This document shows positions 53,190 through 61,501 of a stretch of DNA of 64,000 bases, piece by piece (position 1 is the first letter of the stretch; each line of letters opens with the position of its first letter). Source of the DNA: Shimia aestuarii (GTDB taxonomy: Bacteria; Pseudomonadota; Alphaproteobacteria; Rhodobacterales; Rhodobacteraceae); NCBI RefSeq assembly GCF_022814865.1, contig NZ_JAKVRD010000002.1, positions 1 to 64,000 of the forward strand. The letters are read 5' to 3'. The translations under genes and the position numbers were made by a program. The notes beneath the pieces were generated by a model that had not been told where the DNA came from, did no database searches, and saw nothing but the letters and a program-made list of their open reading frames with translations.

Positions 53190-54578
53190 ATGAGTATGAT
53201 CACCAATCACATGCCGACGACCGAGCTGCAGGCTCTGGATGCGGCACATCACGTTCATCCCTTCACTGCGCAAGGAGAGCTTGCCGAGAAAGGCGCCCGT
53301 GTCATCACCCGCGCCAAGGGCGTGACGCTTGTCGATTCCGAAGGCGAAGAAATCCTGGATGCGATGGCAGGCCTCTGGTGCGTAAATATTGGCTATGGCC
53401 GCGAGGAGTTGGCCGAGGTTGCCGCGCGCCAGATGCGTGAACTGCCCTACTACAACACGTTTTTCCAGACGACCCATGTGCCCGTGATCGCCCTATCGGC
53501 CAAGCTAGCCGAGCTGGCGCCGGGGGATCTCAACCATGTCTTCTATGGCGGCTCTGGCTCCGAGGCGAACGACACCAATCTGCGTCTCGTGCGGACCTAT
53601 TGGGCAGAGAAGGGCAAGCCTGAGAAGAAAGTCGTCATCAGCCGCAAGAACGCCTACCACGGGTCGACCGTCGCAGCGGCAAGCCTTGGCGGCATGAGCG
53701 GCATGCATGCCCAAGGTGGTCTCCCGATCCCGGATATCCATCACCTAAACCAACCTGACTGGTATGCCGAAGGTGGCGACATGTCCCCGGAAGAGTTCGG
53801 CCTCGCGCGCGCGCGCGAATTGGAAGAAGCTATTATCGAGCTTGGCGAGGATCGGGTCGCGGCCTTTATCGCAGAACCGGTGCAGGGAGCGGGCGGTGTG
53901 ATCGTGGCACCCGACAGCTATTGGCCCGAGATACAGCGTATCTGCGACAAGTATGAAATCCTTCTGATCGCGGATGAGGTCATTTGTGGCTTTGGTCGAA
54001 CCGGGCAGTGGTTTGGCTCGCAAACTCTCGGTATCCGTCCCGATATTATGACCATCGCCAAGGGGTTGAGTTCGGGCTACGTGCCGATTGCGGCCTCGAT
54101 CCTGTCCGACGAGGTGGCGAAAGTCATCGGTGGAACCGAGTTCAATCACGGCTACACTTACTCCGGGCACCCGGTCGCCGCCGCAGTCGCGCTCGAGAAC
54201 CTGCGGATTCTCGAAGAAGAGCATATTATCGACACGGTGCGTGAAGAGACTGCGCCGTATCTGAAGGAAAAATGGGAAGCTCTCGCGGATCACCCGCTTG
54301 TCGGCGAGGCGAAGATTGTTGGCATGATGGGCTCGATTGCCCTGACCCCGAACAAAGCGACCCGCGCAGCTTTCAAGGCGCCTGCCGGCACCGTGGGGTT
54401 CAAATGCCGCGAGCATTGCTTTGCCAACAATCTGATCATGCGTCACGTGGGCGATCGGATGGTCATTTCGCCGCCGCTCATCATCTCGAAAGCAGAGATC
54501 GACACCCTGATTGAGCGGGCGACTCGGGCACTAGACCTGACCTATTCCCAGCTTCAGAAAGAAGATCTGCTCGCCTAA
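53190..54578 (+). CDS. Omega-aminotransferase, putrescine:pyruvate/SpuC-like
   Basis: A 462-residue class III PLP aminotransferase. VFYGGSGSEANDTNLRLVRT, the PLP-site VAAFIAEPVQGAGGVIVAPD, LLIADEVICGFGRTGQWFGS and the Schiff-base lysine in MTIAKGLSSGYVPIAASI near residue 290. This matches enzymes that transaminate putrescine, cadaverine or beta-alanine with pyruvate. Position beside the regulator and polyamine transporters supports a polyamine role. A strong terminator follows. Confidence 0.88.
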   Translation: MSMITNHMPTTELQALDAAHHVHPFTAQGELAEKGARVITRAKGVTLVDSEGEEILDAMAGLWCVNIGYGREELAEVAARQMRELPYYNTFFQTTHVPVIALSAKLAELAPGDLNHVFYGGSGSEANDTNLRLVRTYWAEKGKPEKKVVISRKNAYHGSTVAAASLGGMSGMHAQGGLPIPDIHHLNQPDWYAEGGDMSPEEFGLARARELEEAIIELGEDRVAAFIAEPVQGAGGVIVAPDSYWPEIQRICDKYEILLIADEVICGFGRTGQWFGSQTLGIRPDIMTIAKGLSSGYVPIAASILSDEVAKVIGGTEFNHGYTYSGHPVAAAVALENLRILEEEHIIDTVREETAPYLKEKWEALADHPLVGEAKIVGMMGSIALTPNKATRAAFKAPAGTVGFKCREHCFANNLIMRHVGDRMVISPPLIISKAEIDTLIERATRALDLTYSQLQKEDLLA

Positions 54579-54601
54579 GTCAGGCCGAAGATGAAATGAT
54601 T

Positions 54602-54635
54602 GCGCCCGACATTCAGGTGTCGGGCGCTCAATTTT
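54602..54635 (+). terminator. Rho-independent terminator after the aminotransferase
   Basis: Perfect 10-bp arms GCGCCCGACA and TGTCGGGCGC with a 6-base loop, followed by TCAATTTTT, 24 bases after the stop. Confidence 0.88.
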
Positions 54636-54639
54636 TCCC

Positions 54640-54962
54640 CACAATCCCTTTTGGATGCTCGCTGTCTGTGCAGGGTCTTGGATAGTCTCAAGATGGGGCC
54701 GCAACCATTGGTTGATGGCCCCTGCTGTAAAGGCGTTTAGCCACGATTTTTTCGAGCACGGTTCCCAGCCTCCGACGGCCCAAACAGGAGGCATATGTCG
54801 GAAAAATTGTATGAACCGTCGCAAAACATGCACTGAAACGGGTGACCTCGGCCCTACGGTCGTGTTTTGTATCTGGTGTTGCACTTACCCGATTGGGTGT
54901 GCTTACATTTCAAGCAATAGGGCAGAAACAATCTGCCAGATAAACAACACAGGGAGCCAGTT
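54640..54962. other. Intergenic region before the second polyamine operon
   Basis: About 320 bases with no supported gene. Presumably contains the promoter of the PotA-type gene at 54963; I found no clear operator or riboswitch. A short stretch AGGGAG before the TTG start is the ribosome site. Confidence 0.5.
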
Positions 54963-56066
54963 TTGGCCGATTCTGCATCGAACGACGCTTTCGTTGAATT
55001 CGAACGCGTCCAGAAAAGCTATGATGGCGAAACGCTCGTCGTAAAAGATCTCAACCTCCAAATGCCGAAAGGCGAGTTTCTCACGATGCTCGGGCCGTCC
55101 GGTTCCGGCAAAACAACTTGCCTCATGATGCTTGCCGGTTTTGAAACCGCAACGCATGGTGACATCCGCCTCGACGGCGTCTCCATCAACAACATCCCGC
55201 CGCACAAGCGCGGCATCGGCATGGTCTTTCAGAACTACGCGCTTTTCCCCCACATGACGATTGCCGAGAACCTGAGCTTCCCGCTCGAGGTACGCAAGCT
55301 TGGCAAATCGGAGCGCGAGGAAAAGATCAAGCGTGCCCTCGACATGGTCGAGATGGGCAGCTTTGGCGGCCGTCGCCCGGCGCAGCTTTCGGGCGGCCAG
55401 CAGCAGCGTGTCGCTCTGGCGCGTGCTCTGGTGTTCGAACCTGAGCTTGTTCTGATGGACGAACCGCTCGGCGCGCTGGACAAGCAGCTGCGTGAGAAGA
55501 TGCAGTTCGAGATCACGCACCTCGCCCACAGCCTCGGTATTACGACGGTCTACGTGACGCACGACCAGACCGAAGCGCTGACCATGTCGGACCGTGTTGC
55601 CGTGTTTGACGATGGTCGCATTCAGCAGCTCGCGCCGCCCGATCAGCTTTATGAAGCACCGATCAACAGCTTCGTGGCGCAGTTTATTGGCGAGAACAAC
55701 ACGCTTGAGGGCACCGTCAAAGAGATCAAGAACGGCCGCGCGCTGGTTCAGCTCGATGACGGCGAACTGATCGACTGCAACCCCGTGCACGACTCGGTGC
55801 AGCCGGGTGCACGCACACGGGTTTCGATCCGCCCCGAGCGCGTCGAATACAATAAAGAGCGCCTCCAAGAAGGGGCGCACACGCTCAAGGCCGAAGTGCT
55901 TGAGTTTATCTATATGGGGGACATCTTCCGGACCCGTCTCCGGGTCGCCGGGAATGATGAGTTCATTATCAAGACCCGGAATGCTCCGGACCAGGTTCGC
56001 CTGAAGCCGGGCGAGCAGATCGAGATCGGCTGGTTGCCGGAGGATTGCCGCGCACTGGACGCCTAA
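54963..56066 (+). CDS. Polyamine ABC transporter ATPase, PotA type
   Basis: A 367-residue ATPase that begins with a TTG at 54963, with AGGGAG six bases upstream. Walker A LLGPSGSGKTT-like (MLGPSGSGKTTCLMMLAGFE), signature [19 protein letters not shown], Walker B VLMDEPLGALDKQLREKM, H-loop VTHDQTEALTMSDRV and a C-terminal TOBE domain. Powers the second polyamine importer. Upstream of its binding-protein gene. Confidence 0.9.
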   Translation: MADSASNDAFVEFERVQKSYDGETLVVKDLNLQMPKGEFLTMLGPSGSGKTTCLMMLAGFETATHGDIRLDGVSINNIPPHKRGIGMVFQNYALFPHMTIAENLSFPLEVRKLGKSEREEKIKRALDMVEMGSFGGRRPAQLSGGQQQRVALARALVFEPELVLMDEPLGALDKQLREKMQFEITHLAHSLGITTVYVTHDQTEALTMSDRVAVFDDGRIQQLAPPDQLYEAPINSFVAQFIGENNTLEGTVKEIKNGRALVQLDDGELIDCNPVHDSVQPGARTRVSIRPERVEYNKERLQEGAHTLKAEVLEFIYMGDIFRTRLRVAGNDEFIIKTRNAPDQVRLKPGEQIEIGWLPEDCRALDA

Positions 56067-56143
56067 GTCCAATGCGCCATCGCGTCTCCCGGGCGACCGG
56101 GGGAGCAAAACAAAACATTAAAGTTCAACAAGGAGAGAAAACT

Positions 56144-57247
56144 ATGAAGTTTACGAAACTGACCGCACTGGCACTTTCGACCGCTATTTGCGCGCCGATG
56201 GCCTTCGCGGCTGACATGGCCGACGAAATGACCATCGTGTCCTGGGGCGGCGCATATTCCAACTCGCAGCAAAAGGCTTATCACGAGCCCTACATGGAAA
56301 AGACCGGCGTCTCGATCATCAACGACGAGAGCTCGGCTGAAGCCGTGGCCAAACTGCGCGCGATGAACGAAGCGGGCAACGTGACCTGGGACGTTGTGGA
56401 CGTTGTGGCAGCTGACGCAATGCGTCTCTGCGACGAAGGTCTTGCAATGGAAATCGACCCGGACACCATGCTTGCTCCGGCACCCGATGGCACCTCGGCA
56501 GCGGATGACTTCGGTGACCTGCTCGTCTCCGAGTGCTTCATCCCGCAGATCGTTTACTCGACCACCTTCGGTTACCGCACCGACCTCGTGGGCGACACCC
56601 CGCCGACCAGCGTCTGCGACGTGTTCGATCTCGAAGCCTACCCGGGCAAGCGCGCGCTCGAGAAGCGCCCGATCAACAACATGGAATGGGCTCTGCTCTG
56701 TGACGGCGTTCCGAAGGCAGAAGTGTATGACGTTCTCGAGACCGCAGAAGGTCAAGAGCGAGCCCTCGCCAAGCTCGACACCATCAAAGACAGCGTTGTC
56801 TGGTGGTCGGCCGGTGCTGACACCCCGCAGCTTCTCGCCGATGGCGAAGTCGTGATGGGTTCGACCTATAACGGTCGTCTGTTCTCGGTCATCGAAGAGC
56901 AGGATCAGCCGGTTGCAATGCTCTGGGACGCACAGGTGTTCGACCTTGACGGTTGGATCATCCCGGCAGGCCTGAGCGAAGAGCGCAAGGCACGTGCACT
57001 GGACTACATCTACTTCGCGACCGACACTCAGCGTCTCGCGGACCAGGCCAAATACATCTCGTACGGCCCGGCACGTCAGTCCTCGGCACCGCTCGTTGGT
57101 AAGCACGAAGAACTCGGCATCGACATGGCGCCGCACATGCCGACCGACCCGGAAAACGCCAAGAACACGTTCCTCTACAACTACGAGTTCTGGGCTGACT
57201 ATCGCGACGACATCGACGCGAAATTCCAGGCTTGGCTCGCGAAATAA
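56144..57247 (+). CDS. Polyamine-binding periplasmic protein, PotD type
   Basis: A 367-residue binding protein. Signal peptide (MKFTKLTALALSTAICAPMA, cleavage near FAADMADEM), then TIVSWGGAYSNSQQKAYHEP, MGSTYNGRLFSVIEEQDQ and DGWIIPAGLSEERKARALD. AAGGAGA lies before the ATG at 56144; an upstream in-frame extension is rejected. Similar in style to PotD/PotF of spermidine-type transporters. A stable hairpin follows the stop. Confidence 0.88.
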   Translation: MKFTKLTALALSTAICAPMAFAADMADEMTIVSWGGAYSNSQQKAYHEPYMEKTGVSIINDESSAEAVAKLRAMNEAGNVTWDVVDVVAADAMRLCDEGLAMEIDPDTMLAPAPDGTSAADDFGDLLVSECFIPQIVYSTTFGYRTDLVGDTPPTSVCDVFDLEAYPGKRALEKRPINNMEWALLCDGVPKAEVYDVLETAEGQERALAKLDTIKDSVVWWSAGADTPQLLADGEVVMGSTYNGRLFSVIEEQDQPVAMLWDAQVFDLDGWIIPAGLSEERKARALDYIYFATDTQRLADQAKYISYGPARQSSAPLVGKHEELGIDMAPHMPTDPENAKNTFLYNYEFWADYRDDIDAKFQAWLAK

Positions 57248-57265
57248 TCGCGTGTCCTAAACGAC

Positions 57266-57292
57266 GCGGAGGGGCGATGCACGCCCCTCCGC
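57266..57292 (+). other. Intercistronic hairpin after the PotD-type gene
   Basis: Perfect 11-bp arms GCGGAGGGGCG and CGCCCCTCCGC with a 5-base loop and no T-tract, 19 bases after the binding-protein stop. Same arrangement as after potF and after the first UgpB-like gene. Confidence 0.65.
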
Positions 57293-57369
57293 ATCCGATG
57301 CAAACCCGCATCAATATGTCCGCACGGACCAAATGAGCGCCGAAAACAGGCGACACAACGGGGAGCCAC

Positions 57370-58641
57370 ATGAGCGACACCACCGATACCGGCCCGGTTC
57401 TTGCGGCCGACGGCACACCGCTTAAACGTAGCCTTGCGCGCGCGCTGCGGATGCAAAAGCTCCGCGCGCTAATGCTGATCGCGCCTCTGCTTCTATTCGT
57501 ACTTTTGACATTCATCCTCCCGATCGTGGACATGCTGTTCCGTTCGGTCGAGAACCAGATCGTCTCGGACACGCTGCCAAAGACGGTTGCGGAATTGCAG
57601 GAATGGGACGCCAATTCCGGCGAACTGCCGAGCGAAGCGGTCTTTGCCGCGCTGGCTGCAGACATGAAAATCGCGGTCGAGGAGAAGACGCACACGCGCC
57701 TTGGCTCTCGACTGAACTATGAAAAGACGGGCCTTTCGTCGCTGTTCCGCAAATCTGGCCGTAAGGTCAAACGTTGGGATCTTGCCGAAGACGCGCCGTT
57801 CAAAGAGAAATTCATCGATATCGACAAGGATTGGGGCGATATCGAGGTCTGGCGCACGCTTCAGACCTATAGCCCGAAGCTGACCAATGGCTACTTCCTG
57901 AACTCGGTAGACATGCAAAAGGGCGTCGATGGCCCGGAAGCGCGGCCTGAGAACCAGCAGATCTATATGACGCTGTTTGGGCGAACGCTCTTCATGTCGC
58001 TCGTCATCACGACAAGCTGTATCCTGCTTGGCTATCCCGTCGCTTGGATCCTCGCGAACCTGCCGTCTCGAACGGCGAACCTGCTGATGATTCTCGTGCT
58101 TCTACCCTTCTGGACATCCCTCCTTGTGCGGACTTCCGCATGGAAAGTGATGCTGCAACAGCAGGGGGTGATCAACGATGTGTTGGTCTGGCTGGGCTTG
58201 GTAGGCGATGACGCGCGATTGGTCATGATCAACAACCAGTTCGGCACGATTGTCGCCATGACGCACATCCTTCTGCCCTTTATGATCCTGCCGATGTATT
58301 CGGTGATGCAGACGATTGCGCCAACCTATCTGCGCGCGGCGAAATCGCTTGGCGCAACGAACTGGACGGCGTTCTGGCGGGTCTATTTCCCGCAGTCGGT
58401 GCCGGGCATCGGCGCAGGCTCGATCCTCGTGTTCATCCTCGCCATCGGCTACTACATCACGCCGGAAATCGTGGGCGGCACCAAGGGCGTCTTCATCTCG
58501 AACCGGATTGCGTACCACATCTCGAGCTCGCTCAACTGGGGCCTCGCGGCCGCGCTTGGGACGATCCTGCTCGCCGTGGTCCTCATCCTGTACTGGGCCT
58601 ATGACAAGATCGTCGGCATCGACAACGTGAAACTGAGATAA
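57370..58641 (+). CDS. Polyamine ABC transporter permease, PotB type, with large periplasmic loop
   Basis: A 423-residue permease. After the first membrane helix (LMLIAPLLLFVLLTFILPIV) there is a long insert of about 140 residues (about 55-200, including AVEEKTHTRLGSRLNYEKTG) before the usual core. The EAA loop is APTYLRAAKSLGATNWTAFW near 320. About six membrane segments otherwise. GGGGAGC lies before the ATG. Co-transcribed with the following permease. Confidence 0.85.
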   Translation: MSDTTDTGPVLAADGTPLKRSLARALRMQKLRALMLIAPLLLFVLLTFILPIVDMLFRSVENQIVSDTLPKTVAELQEWDANSGELPSEAVFAALAADMKIAVEEKTHTRLGSRLNYEKTGLSSLFRKSGRKVKRWDLAEDAPFKEKFIDIDKDWGDIEVWRTLQTYSPKLTNGYFLNSVDMQKGVDGPEARPENQQIYMTLFGRTLFMSLVITTSCILLGYPVAWILANLPSRTANLLMILVLLPFWTSLLVRTSAWKVMLQQQGVINDVLVWLGLVGDDARLVMINNQFGTIVAMTHILLPFMILPMYSVMQTIAPTYLRAAKSLGATNWTAFWRVYFPQSVPGIGAGSILVFILAIGYYITPEIVGGTKGVFISNRIAYHISSSLNWGLAAALGTILLAVVLILYWAYDKIVGIDNVKLR

Positions 58642-58646
58642 GAGAC

Positions 58647-59822
58647 ATGGCACTAACACCCGTTACTCCACAAACCCCCGGTTTCACCGCAGCGGCCTCT
58701 GCCGCGGTTGGTGCCTTCTTCGGGCTTTTCATCGGCACGGCTCAGGGCTCGGGTCTTCTCGGAATCCTGATTGGCGCCGGGCTTCTTGCAGTCCTCGCTT
58801 TCGTGTTCAAAACCATCGTGAAGCAGGAGAAACCTGCTCGCCTTGCAATGCTCCTGGGCTTTGGCGCGGTTGGCTTTGCGCTGGGCGGCGTGCCCGGTCT
58901 TGTGGTCGGCGCGCTCTTGGGCTGGTTCTTTGGTTGGTATATTTTCTTCGTCGGAGAAAGCCGTTACCGCCAGACGCTTGCGCCCTACCTGACCCCCGGC
59001 CAGGTTCTTTGGCACTACACGTTCCGTGTGATCTGTGGGGCGATCTTCGTCTTCCTGATCACGCCGATCCTCGTGGTTCTACCGCTCTCGTTCAACGCGG
59101 AAGACTTCTTCACCTTCACGCCGGAGATGCTTCAGTTCAAAGCCGAAGGCTATTCGCTCAAGCACTACCGTGACTTCCTGACCAGCAGCGACTGGCAGAA
59201 CAGCCTGAAGAACTCGGTTCTGATCGCGCCGATGGCGACGATTCTATCGGTGAGCTTCGGGACGTTGGCGGCCATTGGTCTTAGCTCTGAGCATGTGCCG
59301 TTCCGGCGCGCGATCATGGCGATCCTGATTTCCCCGATGATCGTTCCGCTTATCATTTCGGCGGCTGGTATGTACTTCTTCTATAGCCGGATCGGCCTTC
59401 AAGGCACCTATCTCGGCGTGGTACTGGCGCATGCGGCCCTCGGCATTCCCTTTGTCATCATCACCGTGACGGCGACGCTTGTCGGTTTCGACCGCTCGCT
59501 CACGCGTGCAGCGGCGAACATGGGGGCGGACCCGGTCACCACCTTCTTCAAGGTGCAGATGCCGCTCATCCTGCCGGGCGTGATTTCGGGCGGTCTCTTC
59601 GCCTTCATCACCTCGTTCGATGAGGTTGTCGTGGTGCTCTTCGTTGGTTCCGCCGGTCAGAAAACCCTGCCATGGCAGATGTTTACAGGCCTGCGCGAAC
59701 AGATCAGCCCGACCATCCTCGCCGTGGCGACGATCCTCGTCGTGATCTCGATCATGCTACTGACGACCGTTGAAATGCTGCGTCGTCGTTCGGAACGTCT
59801 CCGGGGAATGTCGCCGCAGTAA
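58647..59822 (+). CDS. Polyamine ABC transporter permease, PotC type, with extra N-terminal helices
   Basis: A 391-residue permease. The first 110 residues carry an unusual Gly/Ala-rich membrane extension of about three to four helices (AVGAFFGLFIGTAQGSGLLG, LLAVLAFVFKTIV, LGFGAVGFALGGVPGLVVGA) before the normal PotC core. EAA loop: LTRAAANMGADPVTTFFKVQ near 290. Five bases after the previous gene. A strong terminator follows. Confidence 0.85.
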   Translation: MALTPVTPQTPGFTAAASAAVGAFFGLFIGTAQGSGLLGILIGAGLLAVLAFVFKTIVKQEKPARLAMLLGFGAVGFALGGVPGLVVGALLGWFFGWYIFFVGESRYRQTLAPYLTPGQVLWHYTFRVICGAIFVFLITPILVVLPLSFNAEDFFTFTPEMLQFKAEGYSLKHYRDFLTSSDWQNSLKNSVLIAPMATILSVSFGTLAAIGLSSEHVPFRRAIMAILISPMIVPLIISAAGMYFFYSRIGLQGTYLGVVLAHAALGIPFVIITVTATLVGFDRSLTRAAANMGADPVTTFFKVQMPLILPGVISGGLFAFITSFDEVVVVLFVGSAGQKTLPWQMFTGLREQISPTILAVATILVVISIMLLTTVEMLRRRSERLRGMSPQ

Positions 59823-59845
59823 GCGGGTCAAAGGTTAAAGAATTG

Positions 59846-59873
59846 AAAAGGGGGCGTTCGCGCCCCCTTTTTT
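59846..59873. terminator. Bidirectional rho-independent terminator
   Basis: AAAAGGGGGCG, loop TTCG, then CGCCCCCTTTTTT, between the convergent permease and lytic transglycosylase genes; A and T tracts on both sides allow function in both directions. Confidence 0.9.
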
Positions 59874-59874
59874 G

Positions 59875-61254
59875 TTACCGCAGAACCTTTGGGGTTTTGC
59901 CCCCGCCGCCGCCAGAGCGCCGGAGCTGCTGCAACAAGGTCAGCGAGGCATAGCCATCCGGGGTCAGACCCTTTGCCTCTTGAAAGGCGCGCACGGCGTT
60001 GATTGTCAGCGGGCCGATCTTGCCGTCGATCTTCTGTGTGTCAAATCCGGCGCGGGTCAGGCGGCGCTGAAGTTCTTTCCGTTCGCTGAACGTCAGCGCA
60101 CGGTCGCCATGCGGCCATTTCCCGCGAATGGGCGGCCCGCCCTTGATGCGATCGCTCAGGTGTCCGACGCCAATCACGTAGGCATCTGCAGTGTTGTATT
60201 TCTCAATCGCCGAAAAGTTCGAAAAAATCATGAACGCAGCGCCATTGCCGCCCGCCGGAAGCAGGATCGACCCTTGCCCGTTGCTATTCGGCACGGCTCG
60301 ACCGTTCATGTCTGTGACGCCAAGAGCGGCCCATTGTGCAGGCGATTTCAGGATCTTGCGATTGGCGAGCGTGTAGTTGAACCCAGCCGGCAGGCGCACT
60401 TCGACGCCCCAAGGCTTGCCCCGTTGCCAGCCGGACTTGGCAAGGTATGCTGCCGTCGATGCAAGCGCGTCAGTCGGATCATCGGACCAAATATCACGAC
60501 GGCCATCGCCGGTGAAATCGACGGCAAAGCTCTCGTAGGAGGTTGGAATGAATTGGGTATGGCCCATCGCCCCAGCCCAACTACCGGTCATGCGATGCGC
60601 GGGAATGTCGCCGTTCTGGATGATCTTGAGCGCCGCAAGTAGCTGAGCTTCAAAGAACTTTCCGCGCCGCCCGTCATAGGCGAGCGTCGCCAGCGCCTCG
60701 ATGGTGGGAATGTCACCGCGGAAGGTTCCGTAGGCGCTCTCAAGGCCCCAGACGGCGGTCACGACCTCCTTGTCGACGCCATAGCGGCGCTCGATGGCCT
60801 CGAGCGTGCGGTTGTGGCGGCGCAGGGCGTCCTTGCCGTTGCGAATCCGAGTGTCGGAAGCAGCAGAAGCAAGGTAATCCCAGATGGTCTTGGTGAACTC
60901 GGACTGGTTCCGGTCCTTCTTGATGATGCTGCTATTGTAGCGCACACCGCGAAAGGCCTGATCGAATACAGAAGCCCGCACACCAGAGGCCAATGCCCGC
61001 GAGCGGAACGACTTGATCCACCGATCAAACCCGGCATCTCCAGCCGTTTCAGTCACTTGCGGGGTGGTTGTCGCGAGGTCTAGGTCGCGCAACTGCGGCC
61101 GCAGAGAGCGCGCGGGTGCGGCTGCGGCGAGGGTCATTTCAGGCGTTTCGGCAACGCGCGTCATCGGGCGCGGGGATTGCGCCGGGGCGTTGGCGAGTGC
61201 CGGGGTGCCAAGGGCGGTGGCACCAAGAAGAAGGCCCAGAATCGGGGATCGCAT
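59875..61254 (-). CDS. Lytic murein transglycosylase, MltB type with peptidoglycan-binding domain
   Basis: A 459-residue exported enzyme with signal peptide (about 1-21). The catalytic SLT_3/MltB domain (about 75-375) has the glutamate in VWGLESAYGTFRGDIPT near residue 169 and GSWAGAMGHTQFIPTSYESF; the C-terminus is a PG_binding_1 domain (LQRRLTRAGFDTQKIDGKIG, GPLTINAVRAFQ). It cleaves the glycan backbone during cell-wall turnover. The 45-bp repeat element lies about 104 bases upstream. Confidence 0.92.
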   Translation of the reverse strand: MRSPILGLLLGATALGTPALANAPAQSPRPMTRVAETPEMTLAAAAPARSLRPQLRDLDLATTTPQVTETAGDAGFDRWIKSFRSRALASGVRASVFDQAFRGVRYNSSIIKKDRNQSEFTKTIWDYLASAASDTRIRNGKDALRRHNRTLEAIERRYGVDKEVVTAVWGLESAYGTFRGDIPTIEALATLAYDGRRGKFFEAQLLAALKIIQNGDIPAHRMTGSWAGAMGHTQFIPTSYESFAVDFTGDGRRDIWSDDPTDALASTAAYLAKSGWQRGKPWGVEVRLPAGFNYTLANRKILKSPAQWAALGVTDMNGRAVPNSNGQGSILLPAGGNGAAFMIFSNFSAIEKYNTADAYVIGVGHLSDRIKGGPPIRGKWPHGDRALTFSERKELQRRLTRAGFDTQKIDGKIGPLTINAVRAFQEAKGLTPDGYASLTLLQQLRRSGGGGGKTPKVLR

Positions 61255-61357
61255 CGTTTTGCCTCGGTTTGTTTTTTCGCCATTCTAGCGCGATTGTTGC
61301 GATCCGAGAAGCAATCCCGAAAAGATCGCGCGGGGATTTGCCGACAAAGGTTAACGC

Positions 61358-61402
61358 GAAAACCCACGTCGGTATTACGTCGGTATCGCGTCTGTATTGC
61401 GT
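61358..61402. repeat. 45-bp element of 11-bp ACGTCGGTATN units, copy 2
   Basis: Same structure as the copy at 32016-32060, differing only at the spacer base of each 11-bp unit. It lies about 104 bases upstream of the lytic transglycosylase start, in the same relative orientation as copy 1 to the glycosyltransferase gene. The rest of the gap 61255-61501 has no gene. Confidence 0.75.
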
Positions 61403-61452
61403 CTGCGAGGGTCTCGGCGTGCCCAGAAACCTTACCCGAACGCGCGGGTTAA

Positions 61453-61473
61453 CGAAGTCTTTCAAAGACTTCG
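61453..61473 (-). terminator. Hairpin after rnr, probable weak terminator
   Basis: CGAAGTCTTTCAAAGACTTCG forms a perfect stem about 30 bases beyond the RNase R stop, next to a second weaker stem (TTTCTT/AAGAAA near 61482-61496). The U-tract is poor, so termination is uncertain. Confidence 0.5.
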
Positions 61474-61501
61474 CCGCGATTTCTTCGAAAGAAACCGCGC
61501 C

